A stretch of DNA of 64,000 nucleotides from JAAUTT01 sp963846585 (GCA_963846585.1 CAWJWO010000015.1:310001-374000), one strand, 5' to 3'. Counted from the stretch's first letter, positions 53,329 to 63,038 are shown. Notes: generated by a model from the sequence alone, not told the origin. Translations and numbers: made by a program.

Positions 53329-53706
53329 ATGGAATCACTTTTAATTGAAGGAACAGCAAAAACGCCCATTGTGAAATTTGATGCAGAACAGGGTTTAATA
53401 GAGATTAAAGGACGTTCAATTCCTGAAAATTCAATCGAATTTTATAAACCTTTGGTTGATTGGCTTGATTTATATGCCAAATTACCGAAAACACACACTA
53501 AAGTGAATGTTCAGCTTGAATACTTTAATACGAGCTCTTCAAAATGTATATTGGATATTTTTAAAAAACTCGAATCAATTCATAAAGCCAGCAATGATAT
53601 AATTATTAATTGGTATTATGAAGAAGACGATGAAGATATGTTAGAGGCAGGAGAAGATTATGAATCAATAATACGGGTGCCATTTAAAATGATAGAAATT
53701 GTTTGA
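53329..53706 (+). CDS. siaC: SiaC-family regulatory phosphoprotein (DUF1987)
   Basis: A 125-residue single-domain protein. The phosphorylation motif LEYFNTSSSKCILDIF places a threonine at position 68, the same site described for Pseudomonas SiaC. It ends with an acidic region (EEDDEDMLEAGEDYESI). It is cotranscribed with siaB. The unphosphorylated form is expected to bind an output protein that is not coded here. Confidence 0.9.
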   Translation: MESLLIEGTAKTPIVKFDAEQGLIEIKGRSIPENSIEFYKPLVDWLDLYAKLPKTHTKVNVQLEYFNTSSSKCILDIFKKLESIHKASNDIIINWYYEEDDEDMLEAGEDYESIIRVPFKMIEIV

Positions 53707-53711
53707 AGTAT

Positions 53712-53835
53712 AAGGGCACCTCTAAAAACCTCAACTTTTTTGTTGGGCTTCAAATTTTAAAGCCTCATTTACTGTAAGTAAACTCCGGTTTAAAATTTTT
53801 GCCCGCCTCAAATTTGAGGTATTATAGGTGTCCTT
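53712..53835. mobile_element. 124-bp palindromic MITE-like element
   Basis: Terminal inverted repeats (AAGGGCACCTCTAAAAACC at the left; the right end is the complement of AAGGACACCTATAATACC) flank an almost fully palindromic body around a central TTTACTGTAAGTAAA. It is too short to code a transposase. TA dinucleotides flank the ends as a possible target duplication. The TIR pattern resembles IS-end sequences of the IS5/IS630/IS1182-type world, which I cannot verify. It lies between siaC and yidC. Confidence 0.65.
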
Positions 53836-53859
53836 AATTATTTTTTTATTTCAATTTAG

Positions 53860-53966
53860 CACATCTGCACATTTGCAAATTATTTCCTCATTTGCAAATT
53901 ATTTCCTCATTTTCAAATTAGCACATTTCTTGCCCTGAGCGTAGTCGAAGGGTCAAATTTTCAAAT
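53860..53966. repeat. TTTGCAAATTATTTCCTCA word repeats and CCCTTCGACTACGCTCAGGG copy 2
   Basis: Degenerate CACATTTGCAAATTATTTCC words (53860-53925) are followed by the reverse-oriented copy of the 21361-21395 element (53923-53960). The whole ends at the TAA stop of yidC (53966-53968). Confidence 0.65.
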
Positions 53967-55840
53967 TATCTTTTCCCCCTTTGTTGTTTGGCCATTTTTT
54001 CCAATCTTTCCTGAAAAGATGATTTCTTTACCGGTTTAGCCTTATTAGCATGAATTTGTTTTAGTAATTTTTCTTCATTGGTCATTAACTTAAAAATTTC
54101 ATTCTGACCAATAGCTATGAGGTTTGAAAGAAAATAATAATATGTCAGCCCGGATGCATACTTGTTTAAAAAAACCATAAACATCACAGGCATAATATAC
54201 ATCATGGTCTTCATACCTGGCATTTGATTATCCATAGCCGATGTTTGCTGGCTCATTTTCATACTTATTATAGTTGTTACAGTCATCAGTATTGTAAATA
54301 AGCTGATATGGTTGCCATAATATTGGGTAATTAAAGGAATATTTGCAGTCCAGGAGATAATAGAATCATATGAGGATAAGTCAGATGCCCAAAGAAAATG
54401 TTGATGGCGCAACTCGATAGAAGTAGGGAAAAACCGGAACATTGCAAACAGGAATGGCATCTGGAATAACATAGGCAGGCAACCACCCAATGGATTTACT
54501 CCTGCCCTCTTATACAAGGCCATTACTGCCTGTTGTTTTTCCACTGCTTTATCCTTAGTGAATTTTTTACCAATTTCATCAACCTCAGGTTTAAGTACGC
54601 GCATTTTTGCCTGCGATTGAAATGATTTAAAAGTGAAGGGAAAAAGCCCTGCTCTGATTATAATAGTGAGTAACAGTATAATAATACCCATATTGACAAT
54701 AAACCGGCTTAAAAACCCAAAAATTGGAATAACTACAAATTCATTAATCCATCGGATAATATTTTTCCCTAAAACAACTATCCTTTCCAGACCCAGATTA
54801 TATTTTTTTAGGGTAGTAAAGTGGTTTGGGCCATAATATAACTGCAGGGGTATACTTAAGGTTGCCTTATTTTCGTAATTTATTGCTAGGGTAGCAACAT
54901 ATCTTTTTAAATTAGTTTCCCTGTTCATAAATTTATAAGATTTCAGGGTACCATTTTGAAAACAATCACCAGCGATTAAAATTGAAGAGAAAAATTGCTG
55001 TGTAAATGAGACCCATTTTAACTTGTTATTCAGGTTTCTAATATCCTCGGGTTTGTTTGTATTTGCATTCATATAGTCATCATCATCAGTGGCAAATTTG
55101 TAATGAATGTTGGTGTAATTATTTTCGTTGGTTGAGTCCTTTTCCTGACGGGGTAAGGTTATTGCCCAGTTTAAATCTATGTTATTTGAGTTGCCTGAAA
55201 TAATTTCATTCATATTTACCATGTTTATTCTGAACCGAACCATATAATTATCAGGCGACATAGTATAAACATATTCAATATATGATTTATCACCGGCATA
55301 GAGGCGATAAGAAACAGAATCGGAGTTATTGCCAACTATTATCTGTTTTCTTTCTGTTGTTGGCAGAAAAGTCAGATTGTTTGTTTCAATCAACTTGTTC
55401 TGTGAAAAAAAACTTAATCCCAGTATAGTGGAATCACCTTCAAATAATATCAAAGGTGAAGAATCATAACGTGTATATTTTTTCAGTTCAACGGAATATG
55501 GCCTGCCACCCCTGGAACAAAATTTGATTTTAAGGAGATTATTTTCGAGGGTGATATATTCGTTGGAATCATTAGCAGCAGATGCAAAAGCACCATATTT
55601 TTCAATTTTTGCCTGTTTTGCAGTTGAATCGGTATTTGCTGATCTGACCTTTTTCCCTGTGGTATCAGGAGATACAATATTTTTTTGCATCCTGGCCATT
55701 TCCTGCTGATGCACAATCATAACTGAATCCTGCAGCCTTTTTGCTTCTTCAAGTTGTTTTTGGCTTGGTTTGGAATAAAAATAATAGCCAATAAACAATA
55801 CTCCGATAACTACCATGCCAATAATTGAATTTTTATCCAT
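53966..55840 (-). CDS. yidC: Membrane protein insertase YidC
   Basis: A 624-residue insertase of the Gram-negative type: N-terminal helix (SIIGMVVIGVLFIGYYFYS), large periplasmic beta-sandwich domain (to about residue 350), then five helices with GVNPLGGCLPMLFQMPFLFAMFRFFPTSIELRHQ and MKTMMYIMPVMFMVFLNKYASGLTYYYFLSN. The tail is basic. It inserts inner-membrane proteins with Sec. It follows pyrG by 38 bp. Confidence 0.95.
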   Translation of the reverse strand: MDKNSIIGMVVIGVLFIGYYFYSKPSQKQLEEAKRLQDSVMIVHQQEMARMQKNIVSPDTTGKKVRSANTDSTAKQAKIEKYGAFASAANDSNEYITLENNLLKIKFCSRGGRPYSVELKKYTRYDSSPLILFEGDSTILGLSFFSQNKLIETNNLTFLPTTERKQIIVGNNSDSVSYRLYAGDKSYIEYVYTMSPDNYMVRFRINMVNMNEIISGNSNNIDLNWAITLPRQEKDSTNENNYTNIHYKFATDDDDYMNANTNKPEDIRNLNNKLKWVSFTQQFFSSILIAGDCFQNGTLKSYKFMNRETNLKRYVATLAINYENKATLSIPLQLYYGPNHFTTLKKYNLGLERIVVLGKNIIRWINEFVVIPIFGFLSRFIVNMGIIILLLTIIIRAGLFPFTFKSFQSQAKMRVLKPEVDEIGKKFTKDKAVEKQQAVMALYKRAGVNPLGGCLPMLFQMPFLFAMFRFFPTSIELRHQHFLWASDLSSYDSIISWTANIPLITQYYGNHISLFTILMTVTTIISMKMSQQTSAMDNQMPGMKTMMYIMPVMFMVFLNKYASGLTYYYFLSNLIAIGQNEIFKLMTNEEKLLKQIHANKAKPVKKSSFQERLEKMAKQQRGKR

Positions 55841-55878
55841 ATGTTTCTAACTGTTTTATTTATAAATACTAATTAAAG

Positions 55879-57507
55879 TCAAACACTATTGCTTTTATGT
55901 TTAAGGGCAGCCCTGACAAACGCCACAAAAAGAGGATGGGGGTTAATTACAGTGCTGCTATATTCAGGATGAAATTGTACTCCTACAAACCAGGGATGTG
56001 ATGGAATTTCAATAATTTCAACAAGATTTGTATCAGGGTTTGTCCCCGCGGCAATCATACCTGCCTTTTCAAATTCACATAAATATTCATTGTTAAATTC
56101 ATACCGGTGACGGTGCCGTTCTGAAATCTGAAGCGTTCCATAAGCTTCATGCGATTTTGTATTTTCTTTTAAAACGCAGGGATATGCCCCCAAACGCATT
56201 GTACCACCTTTTTCAGTAACTCCTTTTTGCTGTTCCATTAAATCAATAACAGGATATAAAGTAGTATGAACCATTTCAGTAGAATGAGCCATAGTATAAC
56301 CAAGAACATTTCGGGCAAATTCAACAACTGCAAGTTGCATACCCAAACAAACACCGAAATATGGAATATTATTAGTACGGGCATAAGTAGCTGATAATAT
56401 TTTACCTTCAATACCACGTTCACCAAAACCTGGAGCAACAATAATTCCGTGAAAATCTTTCAAGGCTTCATTAATTGTTTTTTCATTTAAAGTTTCAGAA
56501 TGAATAGAACTAAGGTTTACCTTACATTCATTTTTAGCTCCGGCATGTATAAACGATTCAATAATAGATTTATATGCATCGGGCAGCTCAACATATTTTC
56601 CAACTAAAGCAATATTTACTTTTTCTTTAGGATGTTGTAACTGATTAAGGAATTCTTTCCAATTAGTTAGCTTTGGTGCATCCCCGATTGGCAATTGAAG
56701 CTTTTTGAGTACTGTAATATCAAGTTTTTCTTTTTGCATCAATAAAGGTACCTCATAAATAGTAGATACATCAATTGATTCTATAACTGAATTGCTGTCA
56801 ACATTGCAGAATAATGCTACTTTTTTGCGGATATCATCGTTTAATGTTTTTTGTGTACGTAAAACCAGAATATCCGGTTGAACTCCGTTTTCAAGAAGAG
56901 CTTTAACAGAATGCTGTGTTGGTTTTGTTTTTAACTCTCCGGAAGCTGGCAGATATGGAACGAGGGTAAGATGAATTACAAGAGAATTGGATACGCCTAA
57001 TTCCCATCTTAATTGACGAACAGCTTCTATATATGGAAGTGATTCTATATCACCAACAGTTCCGCCTATCTCAGTAATAACCATATCATATTTATGCATC
57101 GATCCCAATAATTTAATCCTGCGCTTAATTTCGTCTGTAATATGAGGAATTACCTGAACAGTTTTGCCCAGATAATCGCCACGGCGTTCTTTATTAATTA
57201 CTGATTGGTATATCCTGCCGGTAGTGATATTATTTGCCTGAGTAGTATGAACTCCTAAAAAACGTTCATAATGGCCCAGATCAAGATCAGTTTCTGCACC
57301 ATCCACAGTTACATAGCATTCACCATGTTCATAAGGATTTAATGTTCCCGGATCTATATTAATGTATGGATCAAGTTTTTGAATTGTTATGCTATATCCT
57401 CTTGACTGAAGTAATTTGGCTAAGGAAGCTGATATAATACCTTTTCCCAATGAAGATGTCACTCCGCCTGTTACAAAAATATATTTGGTTGTACTCATAT
57501 TATTCAT
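55879..57507 (-). CDS. pyrG: CTP synthase
   Basis: A 542-residue enzyme that makes CTP from UTP and glutamine. The N-terminal synthase half has FVTGGVTSSLGKGIISASLAKLLQSRGY and KLDPYINIDPGTLNPYEHGECYVTVDGAETDLDLGHYERF. The C-terminal glutaminase half has GFGERGIEGK, FGVCLGMQLAVVEFARNV with the catalytic cysteine, and the HPEYSST end. The start could be ATG 57507 or 57498. Position 57507 overlaps the stop of the DUF349 gene by 8 bp. Confidence 0.95.
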   Translation of the reverse strand: MNNMSTTKYIFVTGGVTSSLGKGIISASLAKLLQSRGYSITIQKLDPYINIDPGTLNPYEHGECYVTVDGAETDLDLGHYERFLGVHTTQANNITTGRIYQSVINKERRGDYLGKTVQVIPHITDEIKRRIKLLGSMHKYDMVITEIGGTVGDIESLPYIEAVRQLRWELGVSNSLVIHLTLVPYLPASGELKTKPTQHSVKALLENGVQPDILVLRTQKTLNDDIRKKVALFCNVDSNSVIESIDVSTIYEVPLLMQKEKLDITVLKKLQLPIGDAPKLTNWKEFLNQLQHPKEKVNIALVGKYVELPDAYKSIIESFIHAGAKNECKVNLSSIHSETLNEKTINEALKDFHGIIVAPGFGERGIEGKILSATYARTNNIPYFGVCLGMQLAVVEFARNVLGYTMAHSTEMVHTTLYPVIDLMEQQKGVTEKGGTMRLGAYPCVLKENTKSHEAYGTLQISERHRHRYEFNNEYLCEFEKAGMIAAGTNPDTNLVEIIEIPSHPWFVGVQFHPEYSSTVINPHPLFVAFVRAALKHKSNSV

Positions 57508-59455
57508 TTATGCTGCTTTCTATCATTCTGATTTTTTCCTCAAGAGATTTAATTTCGTCCTTCCCGGCCAAAATTTTACGTTCAACTTCAGCAATCATAG
57601 ATTCGGCATTTTTTGATTTAGCAAAAAATCCTATATTGTTCTCCCATAAAATGATGTCGTTTTCAATTTGCTTAAGTTTGTATAAATATTTATCACGTTC
57701 ATGAAATAACTGGTTATCGCTTTTCCCCTTTGTTGAAATATTCTCAATTTTATTTTTAAATTTCAACAAATTCTTTTGCCCTTCATCAATTTTTAGGTTA
57801 TCAAACTGACGATTAATTGCTTCCCGGTATTTTTTCTGAACTTCATCTTTTACTTTCAGAGGAACAAAACCTATTTCACTCCAGCGGCGTTGAAAATCTT
57901 TAAGTATTTGAAAATCTTCAACAGTTTTTGAACCTGAAGTAAAACTATCAATTTCATTAATTAATTCATTTTTTAACTTAAAATTTTCTTCATATTGACT
58001 TTCAATACTACTAAAATATAAAGCTTTATTTTTAAAAAAATTATCACAGGCAGTCCTAAACCTTTTCCAAACTATATCAGATTGTTTTCTGGGAACAGGC
58101 CCTATTTCCTTCCATTTTTTCTGAAGTTTTATAAGATCTTCCGTAGTTGATTTCCATTCATTACTATCTTTCAATGACTCTGCCTGAATACAGAGATCAG
58201 TTTTTAATTGCAGATTATTATTTTGATCCTCCTTATTTTGAGCAAAAAAGTCGCGTTTATGGCTAAAATAAGTATCACAGGTATTACGAAAACGGTTATA
58301 AATTTTATTATTATCCTTTTTAGGAGCAAAACCTATAGTACGCCACAATTTTTGAAGCTCCAGCATTTCCTGGTAGGATTGTTCCCATTCCTTGACACTG
58401 GCAAAATTTTGATTACAAATTTGTTCCGCTCTTTCACATAAGGCAATTTTTGATTCCAGATTTTTATTTTGAGTATCTTTTAATGTTTCAAAATAATCCT
58501 GATGTTTTTTATTTATTTTGGATGTTATATTTTTGAACCGTTCCCAAATATCTGACTTCATTTCCTGAGAAACCGGGCCAACTTCACGCCACTGTTCGTG
58601 CAATTTTTGTAATGTTTTAAATGCTTTTACAACTGAAGGCTCCAATAATAACTCTTCGGCTTTTTCACAAAGATCAATTTTTACCTCAAGGTTTTTTTTC
58701 AAATCCAGATCGCGAAGGTCTTTATTGATTTTTATAAAATCATAAAATATTTCAACATAATGATGATAATTTTCCCATAAATCCTTTATATTCTGCTGTG
58801 GGACTACACCTATTGACCGCCATTGTGACTGCAATTCCCTGAATTGATGAAATGTATCATTAATAGATTCCTTACGGTTAACTAATTCTTTAATTTCTTC
58901 AATAATCCTGTTTTTTTCCTGTAAATTTTTTTGCTTTTCAGATTCAACAATTTGATTAAACTCGCTTCTTAATACCCGGTAATTTTTTAAAAGCTCTTTA
59001 AACTTTTCTTCAAGTGGATCATTCTGTGTGATTAATTCACTAATTCCGGATTCTTCAGCCTCTTTTCTGATTTTTTCCAATTCAGCTTTATGCTTTTTAT
59101 AGAAATTAACCTTGATAATTTCGATGCTGGTTTTAACTTTTTCAACATCTTTAGTTGATAATAAATTGATTAATAATTCTATTAATTCACTTTTCGAATA
59201 TTCTGAATAGTCCTCAATCTTGTTTTCTGTTTCTGTTGTTGCTGGTTCTTCCTCTATATTATGTGGATCAATATTTATTTCTTCATCATCTTCAATTTCA
59301 GGAACACTTTGAAGTTCAATAACCTCAAATGTTTCGCTAACAGGTATATTATTATCGTCGACAGCAGAAGTTTCAGATGTACCGGAAGAATTTTCGAACC
59401 CGGCTGAGCTGAATTGTTCATCCTGAACAGAATTTTTAAGATCGGGAGTTTCCAT
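57500..59455 (-). CDS. DUF349 repeat protein
   Basis: About 650 residues with five DUF349 helical repeats, each with a W..IG.VP-type core (LQSQWRSIGVVP, LHEQWREVGPVS, LQKLWRTIGFAP, LQKKWKEIGPVP, FQRRWSEIGFVP). The N-terminal 90 residues are acidic and low in complexity; the C-terminal part is coiled-coil. DUF349 proteins are found across Bacteroidota and Actinobacteria; function is not established. Start: the longer frame begins at a TTG (59473); ATG 59455 (METPDLKN) is preferred. Confidence 0.88.
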   Translation of the reverse strand: METPDLKNSVQDEQFSSAGFENSSGTSETSAVDDNNIPVSETFEVIELQSVPEIEDDEEINIDPHNIEEEPATTETENKIEDYSEYSKSELIELLINLLSTKDVEKVKTSIEIIKVNFYKKHKAELEKIRKEAEESGISELITQNDPLEEKFKELLKNYRVLRSEFNQIVESEKQKNLQEKNRIIEEIKELVNRKESINDTFHQFRELQSQWRSIGVVPQQNIKDLWENYHHYVEIFYDFIKINKDLRDLDLKKNLEVKIDLCEKAEELLLEPSVVKAFKTLQKLHEQWREVGPVSQEMKSDIWERFKNITSKINKKHQDYFETLKDTQNKNLESKIALCERAEQICNQNFASVKEWEQSYQEMLELQKLWRTIGFAPKKDNNKIYNRFRNTCDTYFSHKRDFFAQNKEDQNNNLQLKTDLCIQAESLKDSNEWKSTTEDLIKLQKKWKEIGPVPRKQSDIVWKRFRTACDNFFKNKALYFSSIESQYEENFKLKNELINEIDSFTSGSKTVEDFQILKDFQRRWSEIGFVPLKVKDEVQKKYREAINRQFDNLKIDEGQKNLLKFKNKIENISTKGKSDNQLFHERDKYLYKLKQIENDIILWENNIGFFAKSKNAESMIAEVERKILAGKDEIKSLEEKIRMIESSINE

Positions 59456-59575
59456 CACATTGCATTTAATCAAAAAAGTTGGCTACGAAAATATACAATT
59501 GAAAGTTAATACTCAAAGATTTTAATGAAATAATCACGCATTATTATTTTTACATTTTATAAAAACAGATTTTGC

Positions 59576-59583
59576 TAATTTTG
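59576..59583 (+). promoter_or_regulatory. Possible -7 box for the nusB operon
   Basis: TAATTTTG at 59576-59583 fits TAnnTTTG but no convincing -33 is present. The leader would be about 75 nt. Confidence 0.3.
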
Positions 59584-59665
59584 TAAAATTAATTTCATTT
59601 ACTTTGCCGACAATAATAAAATGTGCCACACTTTACAATTTTTACATTAATTAGTTCTTTACATA

Positions 59666-60625
59666 ATGATTAGCAGGAGATTATTAAGAATAAAAATTGT
59701 ACAGGTTTTATATGCATTTTGCACTGATGAGAATTCGACCATAGAAAAATCAGAAAAAGAATTACAACAAAGTATAAAGAAATCATACGATTTGTATCAT
59801 TATTTTATTTTATTAATAATTAATGTTATAGAATATGCTGCAGAACGAATAGATTATTCAAAAAATAAAATCAGGCCTACTACCGAAGATTTAAATCCGA
59901 ATATAAAATTTATCAACAATAAATTAATTGCTCAGTTAAGAAATTGCGATTCTTTATATAATTATGCCAGAAATAATAATTTATCCTGGCAAAATCATCC
60001 TGAAATAATAAAAAACCTGTATCAAAAAATAGTTGACTCGGAAAATTTCAGGAAATATATGGGCATACCAAACCCTGATTACGATGATGATAAAAAAATA
60101 ATTTTAGATATTTTTTATAATGAGTTGGAAGGTTGGGAATCCCTGTACCAAATACTGGAAGAAGACAATATTTACTGGAACGATGATATTGAATTTGTTA
60201 TAAGCATGATCATTAAAACTTTACAACATTTTAAAAGTTCCGATATTAACCCTGAATTAATGGATCTTTATAAAAATGATGATGATAAAGAATTTGCAAA
60301 AAATCTTCTCAGAAAATCCATTTTAAATCATGCCGAATACAACGCAATAATTGATAAATACACGAAAAATTGGGAAATCGACCGTATTGCAATTATGGAT
60401 CTGCTTATAATGGAAATTGCCATAGCGGAAATATTTGAATTCCCAAGTATCCCGGTTAAGGTGACACTGAATGAATATATAGATATATCCCGTTTATACT
60501 CTACTAACAAAAGCAATGAATTTGTAAATGGGATATTAGATAAAATTATATCTGACCTTAGGAAAGAAAACAAGATATTAAAAATTGGCCGTGGTTTAAA
60601 AGGCGATCCAAGCCGGAATGAATAA
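59666..60625 (+). CDS. nusB: Transcription antitermination factor NusB
   Basis: A 319-residue protein, about twice the size of enterobacterial NusB, as usual in Bacteroidota. The N-terminal RRLLRIKIVQVLYAF motif and the C-terminal NusB core (WEIDRIAIMDLLIMEIAIAEIFEFP, then VTLNEYIDISRLYSTNKSNEFVNGILDKI) are present. The middle insertion is lineage-typical. It leads a plus-strand group nusB-DUF1573-yajC-ybbR-coaE-DUF5606, a gene order I recall as common in Bacteroidota. Confidence 0.92.
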   Translation: MISRRLLRIKIVQVLYAFCTDENSTIEKSEKELQQSIKKSYDLYHYFILLIINVIEYAAERIDYSKNKIRPTTEDLNPNIKFINNKLIAQLRNCDSLYNYARNNNLSWQNHPEIIKNLYQKIVDSENFRKYMGIPNPDYDDDKKIILDIFYNELEGWESLYQILEEDNIYWNDDIEFVISMIIKTLQHFKSSDINPELMDLYKNDDDKEFAKNLLRKSILNHAEYNAIIDKYTKNWEIDRIAIMDLLIMEIAIAEIFEFPSIPVKVTLNEYIDISRLYSTNKSNEFVNGILDKIISDLRKENKILKIGRGLKGDPSRNE

Positions 60626-60664
60626 ACTATTTGTCTGTATTAAAATTTATACTTAATTTGCAGG

Positions 60665-61093
60665 ATGAAAATTTGGTATTGTGGAATAATTTTTCTTTTG
60701 TTTGCTTGTTCATCGCATCATTCAAATAAAATAAAAAATCCTGAACAAGCTCAGGTTTACATTGGGGATGCCCCTTATATGTATGTTAAGGAAGATTATC
60801 ACGATTTTGGAAAAATTACTCAGGGTGAAAAAGTTTCATATACATTTATGCTTGAAAACCGCGGAAAAAATGATTTAATGATTAATGATGTAATAGCAAG
60901 TTGTGGATGCACTGTTGCAAAATGGGATGAGAAACCTATTTCTCCTCATAAAACTACAAATATTGATGTAATATTCAATTCTGAAGGCAAAATCGGAATC
61001 CAGAACAAAACAGTTACAATAAAATCAAACGCCAATCCTGATAGTAAAACTTTATCTATAAGATGTGAAGTAATATCACCTAATAATAAATAA
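60665..61093 (+). CDS. DUF1573 lipoprotein
   Basis: A 142-residue protein with lipobox LFAC (Cys about 15). The DUF1573 beta-sandwich follows: HDFGKITQGEKVSYTFMLENRGKNDLMI, then the strongly conserved ASCGCTVAKWDEKPISPHKTTNIDVIFNSEGK motif. The function is unknown; such proteins are frequent in Bacteroidota envelopes. It is between nusB (39 bp) and yajC (12 bp). Confidence 0.9.
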   Translation: MKIWYCGIIFLLFACSSHHSNKIKNPEQAQVYIGDAPYMYVKEDYHDFGKITQGEKVSYTFMLENRGKNDLMINDVIASCGCTVAKWDEKPISPHKTTNIDVIFNSEGKIGIQNKTVTIKSNANPDSKTLSIRCEVISPNNK

Positions 61094-61105
61094 TAAATAA
61101 ATATA

Positions 61106-61426
61106 ATGATGACAATTTTATTAAAAACATTGCTGTTGCAAGCATCAGGTCAAAGTCCTTATGGCATGTTAATATTCATGCTATTGCTTATTGTAGTTTT
61201 TTATTTTTTCATGATCCGCCCACAGGTAAAAAGGCAGAAAGAATTAAGCACTTATCGCAGCCAGCTTAAAAAAGGAGATAAAGTTATAACTACAGGCGGC
61301 ATTTATGGTAAGGTACAAGAAGTTAACGATCAAAGTATATCACTTGAAATTGACAATAATGTTCATATAAAGGTCGATAAAAGTGCAGTATTAAAAGATT
61401 CATCTGACCTGGTTAATCAGAAATAA
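61106..61426 (+). CDS. yajC: Preprotein translocase subunit YajC
   Basis: A 106-residue protein with one membrane helix (MLIFMLLLIVVFYFFMIRPQ), followed by KRQKELSTYRSQLKKGDKVITTGGIYGKV, the family signature. It associates with SecDF at the Sec translocon. It lies 6 bp before the YbbR-like gene. Confidence 0.94.
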   Translation: MMTILLKTLLLQASGQSPYGMLIFMLLLIVVFYFFMIRPQVKRQKELSTYRSQLKKGDKVITTGGIYGKVQEVNDQSISLEIDNNVHIKVDKSAVLKDSSDLVNQK

Positions 61427-61432
61427 TTTGAA

Positions 61433-62431
61433 TTGGATAACGCGACTAAATTACTGGTTTCAAATAAATCAGATAGAGAAAAAGTTAAGTTTAACAATAA
61501 ACTTTTAATCTATCTGTTTTTTTTATTAGTTGCTCTTATCTTTTGGTATCTTAATGCCTTAAGTAAAGATTATACTACTGAAATATTATATTCTGTAAAA
61601 TACCATAACTTCCCAAAAGATAAAGTATTAATTAATGACCTTCCAACTCAAATAGGATTAAGGATTAAAGGTTTTGGATTTAGTATATTAAGATGTAAAT
61701 TGGCCGGATATTACAAACCGGTTAATATTTATTTAAATCACTATCCTATTGAAATCTTACATAAAAATAATACTATTCAGTATTATTTGCTTACTAAAAA
61801 TACAAAAGAATATATTTCGACGCAATTTAGTTATGAGATTCAATTGATTGAGGTAAAGCCAGATACTTTATTTCTAAATTTAACTGATGTTTTAGAAAAA
61901 AAAGTTCCTGTAAAGCCTAAACTAAACCTTCAGTTTGAAAAGCAATATATGCAAGGTATGCAGTTAATAAAACCGGATAGTATTCTGATTAGTGGCCCAA
62001 ATACAATAATTGATACCATTAATTACATAGAAACCAAAGAATTAAAGAAAAAAAAAGCAAACGACACTATTATTCAGACACTTGACTTGATCCCAATAAA
62101 TAAAGTAAAATTTCAACCTGAGAAAGTTACAATTATTATTCCTGTAATAAAATATACTGAAATTACATTTGATCTTCCAATTGAAGCTGAAAATGTCCCG
62201 GACAGCCTGTTTTTGAGAACATTTCCTGAGTATATAAGGCTTTCATGCTGGGTTGGGCTTTCCGACTATGATAAAATGTCGCCTTTTCTTTTCCGGGTTG
62301 TAGTTGATTACAAATCTGTTAACGATACTCAACAACACAACAAACTGAAGATTAACCTTATTAAAGTTCCTGCAAATGTCAGCAATATTACATTTTATCC
62401 TAAGAGTGTTGAATATCTGATTGAAAAATGA
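61433..62431 (+). CDS. YbbR/CdaR-like domain protein
   Basis: A 332-residue protein starting at TTG (61433). One N-terminal membrane helix (LLIYLFFLLVALIFWYLNALSKDY) is followed by YbbR-type beta domains with segments such as VLINDLPTQIGLRIKGFGFSIL and MQGMQLIKPDSILISGPNTIIDTINYI. CdaR in Firmicutes regulates a diadenylate cyclase; no cdaA gene is adjacent. It overlaps coaE by 4 bp (ATGA). Confidence 0.82.
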   Translation: MDNATKLLVSNKSDREKVKFNNKLLIYLFFLLVALIFWYLNALSKDYTTEILYSVKYHNFPKDKVLINDLPTQIGLRIKGFGFSILRCKLAGYYKPVNIYLNHYPIEILHKNNTIQYYLLTKNTKEYISTQFSYEIQLIEVKPDTLFLNLTDVLEKKVPVKPKLNLQFEKQYMQGMQLIKPDSILISGPNTIIDTINYIETKELKKKKANDTIIQTLDLIPINKVKFQPEKVTIIIPVIKYTEITFDLPIEAENVPDSLFLRTFPEYIRLSCWVGLSDYDKMSPFLFRVVVDYKSVNDTQQHNKLKINLIKVPANVSNITFYPKSVEYLIEK

Positions 62432-63033
62432 TAAAAGTTGGAATTACCGGGGGAATAGGCAGTGGTAAATCCATTATCAGCATGGCATTTTCCAAATTGG
62501 GCATCCCGGTTTATAACGCTGATATAAGTGCCGGCATATTAATGAATAATGATCCAAATATTATTAACGGGTTAATAACAAAATTTGGGAGAAGTATATA
62601 TAGTAAATCGGAACTTAACAGGAAAAAGCTTGCAGAAATAATATTTACAGATAAAGAAGCATTGAAATATGTAAATGGACTCGTACATCCCATAGTTGGG
62701 AAAGATTCGGAAAAATGGTACCTTAGCAACCAACATAATCCATATGTTATTAAGGAAGCAGCTCTGTTTTTCGAAAGTGGCTCATACAAAGAACTTGATT
62801 TAATAATTACTGTCACTGCTCCTTTAAAACTTCGCTATAAAAGAATTATTGAACGTGATGGAATTACATTGGATCAGGTTAAAAAAAGGATGGAAAACCA
62901 GCTATCTGATGAAGAGAAGTTAAAAAAATCTGATTTTGTAATAATTAATGATGATAAAAGAAGTGTTATTGATCAAATACTATTTATACATCAACAAATT
63001 TGCAATAGCAAAATAAATAATTTAAACATTTAA
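62428..63033 (+). CDS. coaE: Dephospho-CoA kinase
   Basis: Last step of coenzyme A synthesis. Motifs: P-loop GGIGSGKS (8-15), the LVHPIVGKDSEKWY region, EAALFFESGSYKELDLIITVTAPLKLRYKRIIERDG (lid and adenine-binding). It has 201 residues, normal length. It overlaps the YbbR gene and is 5 bp before the DUF5606 gene. Confidence 0.94.
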   Translation: MIKVGITGGIGSGKSIISMAFSKLGIPVYNADISAGILMNNDPNIINGLITKFGRSIYSKSELNRKKLAEIIFTDKEALKYVNGLVHPIVGKDSEKWYLSNQHNPYVIKEAALFFESGSYKELDLIITVTAPLKLRYKRIIERDGITLDQVKKRMENQLSDEEKLKKSDFVIINDDKRSVIDQILFIHQQICNSKINNLNI

Positions 63034-63038
63034 TTATC

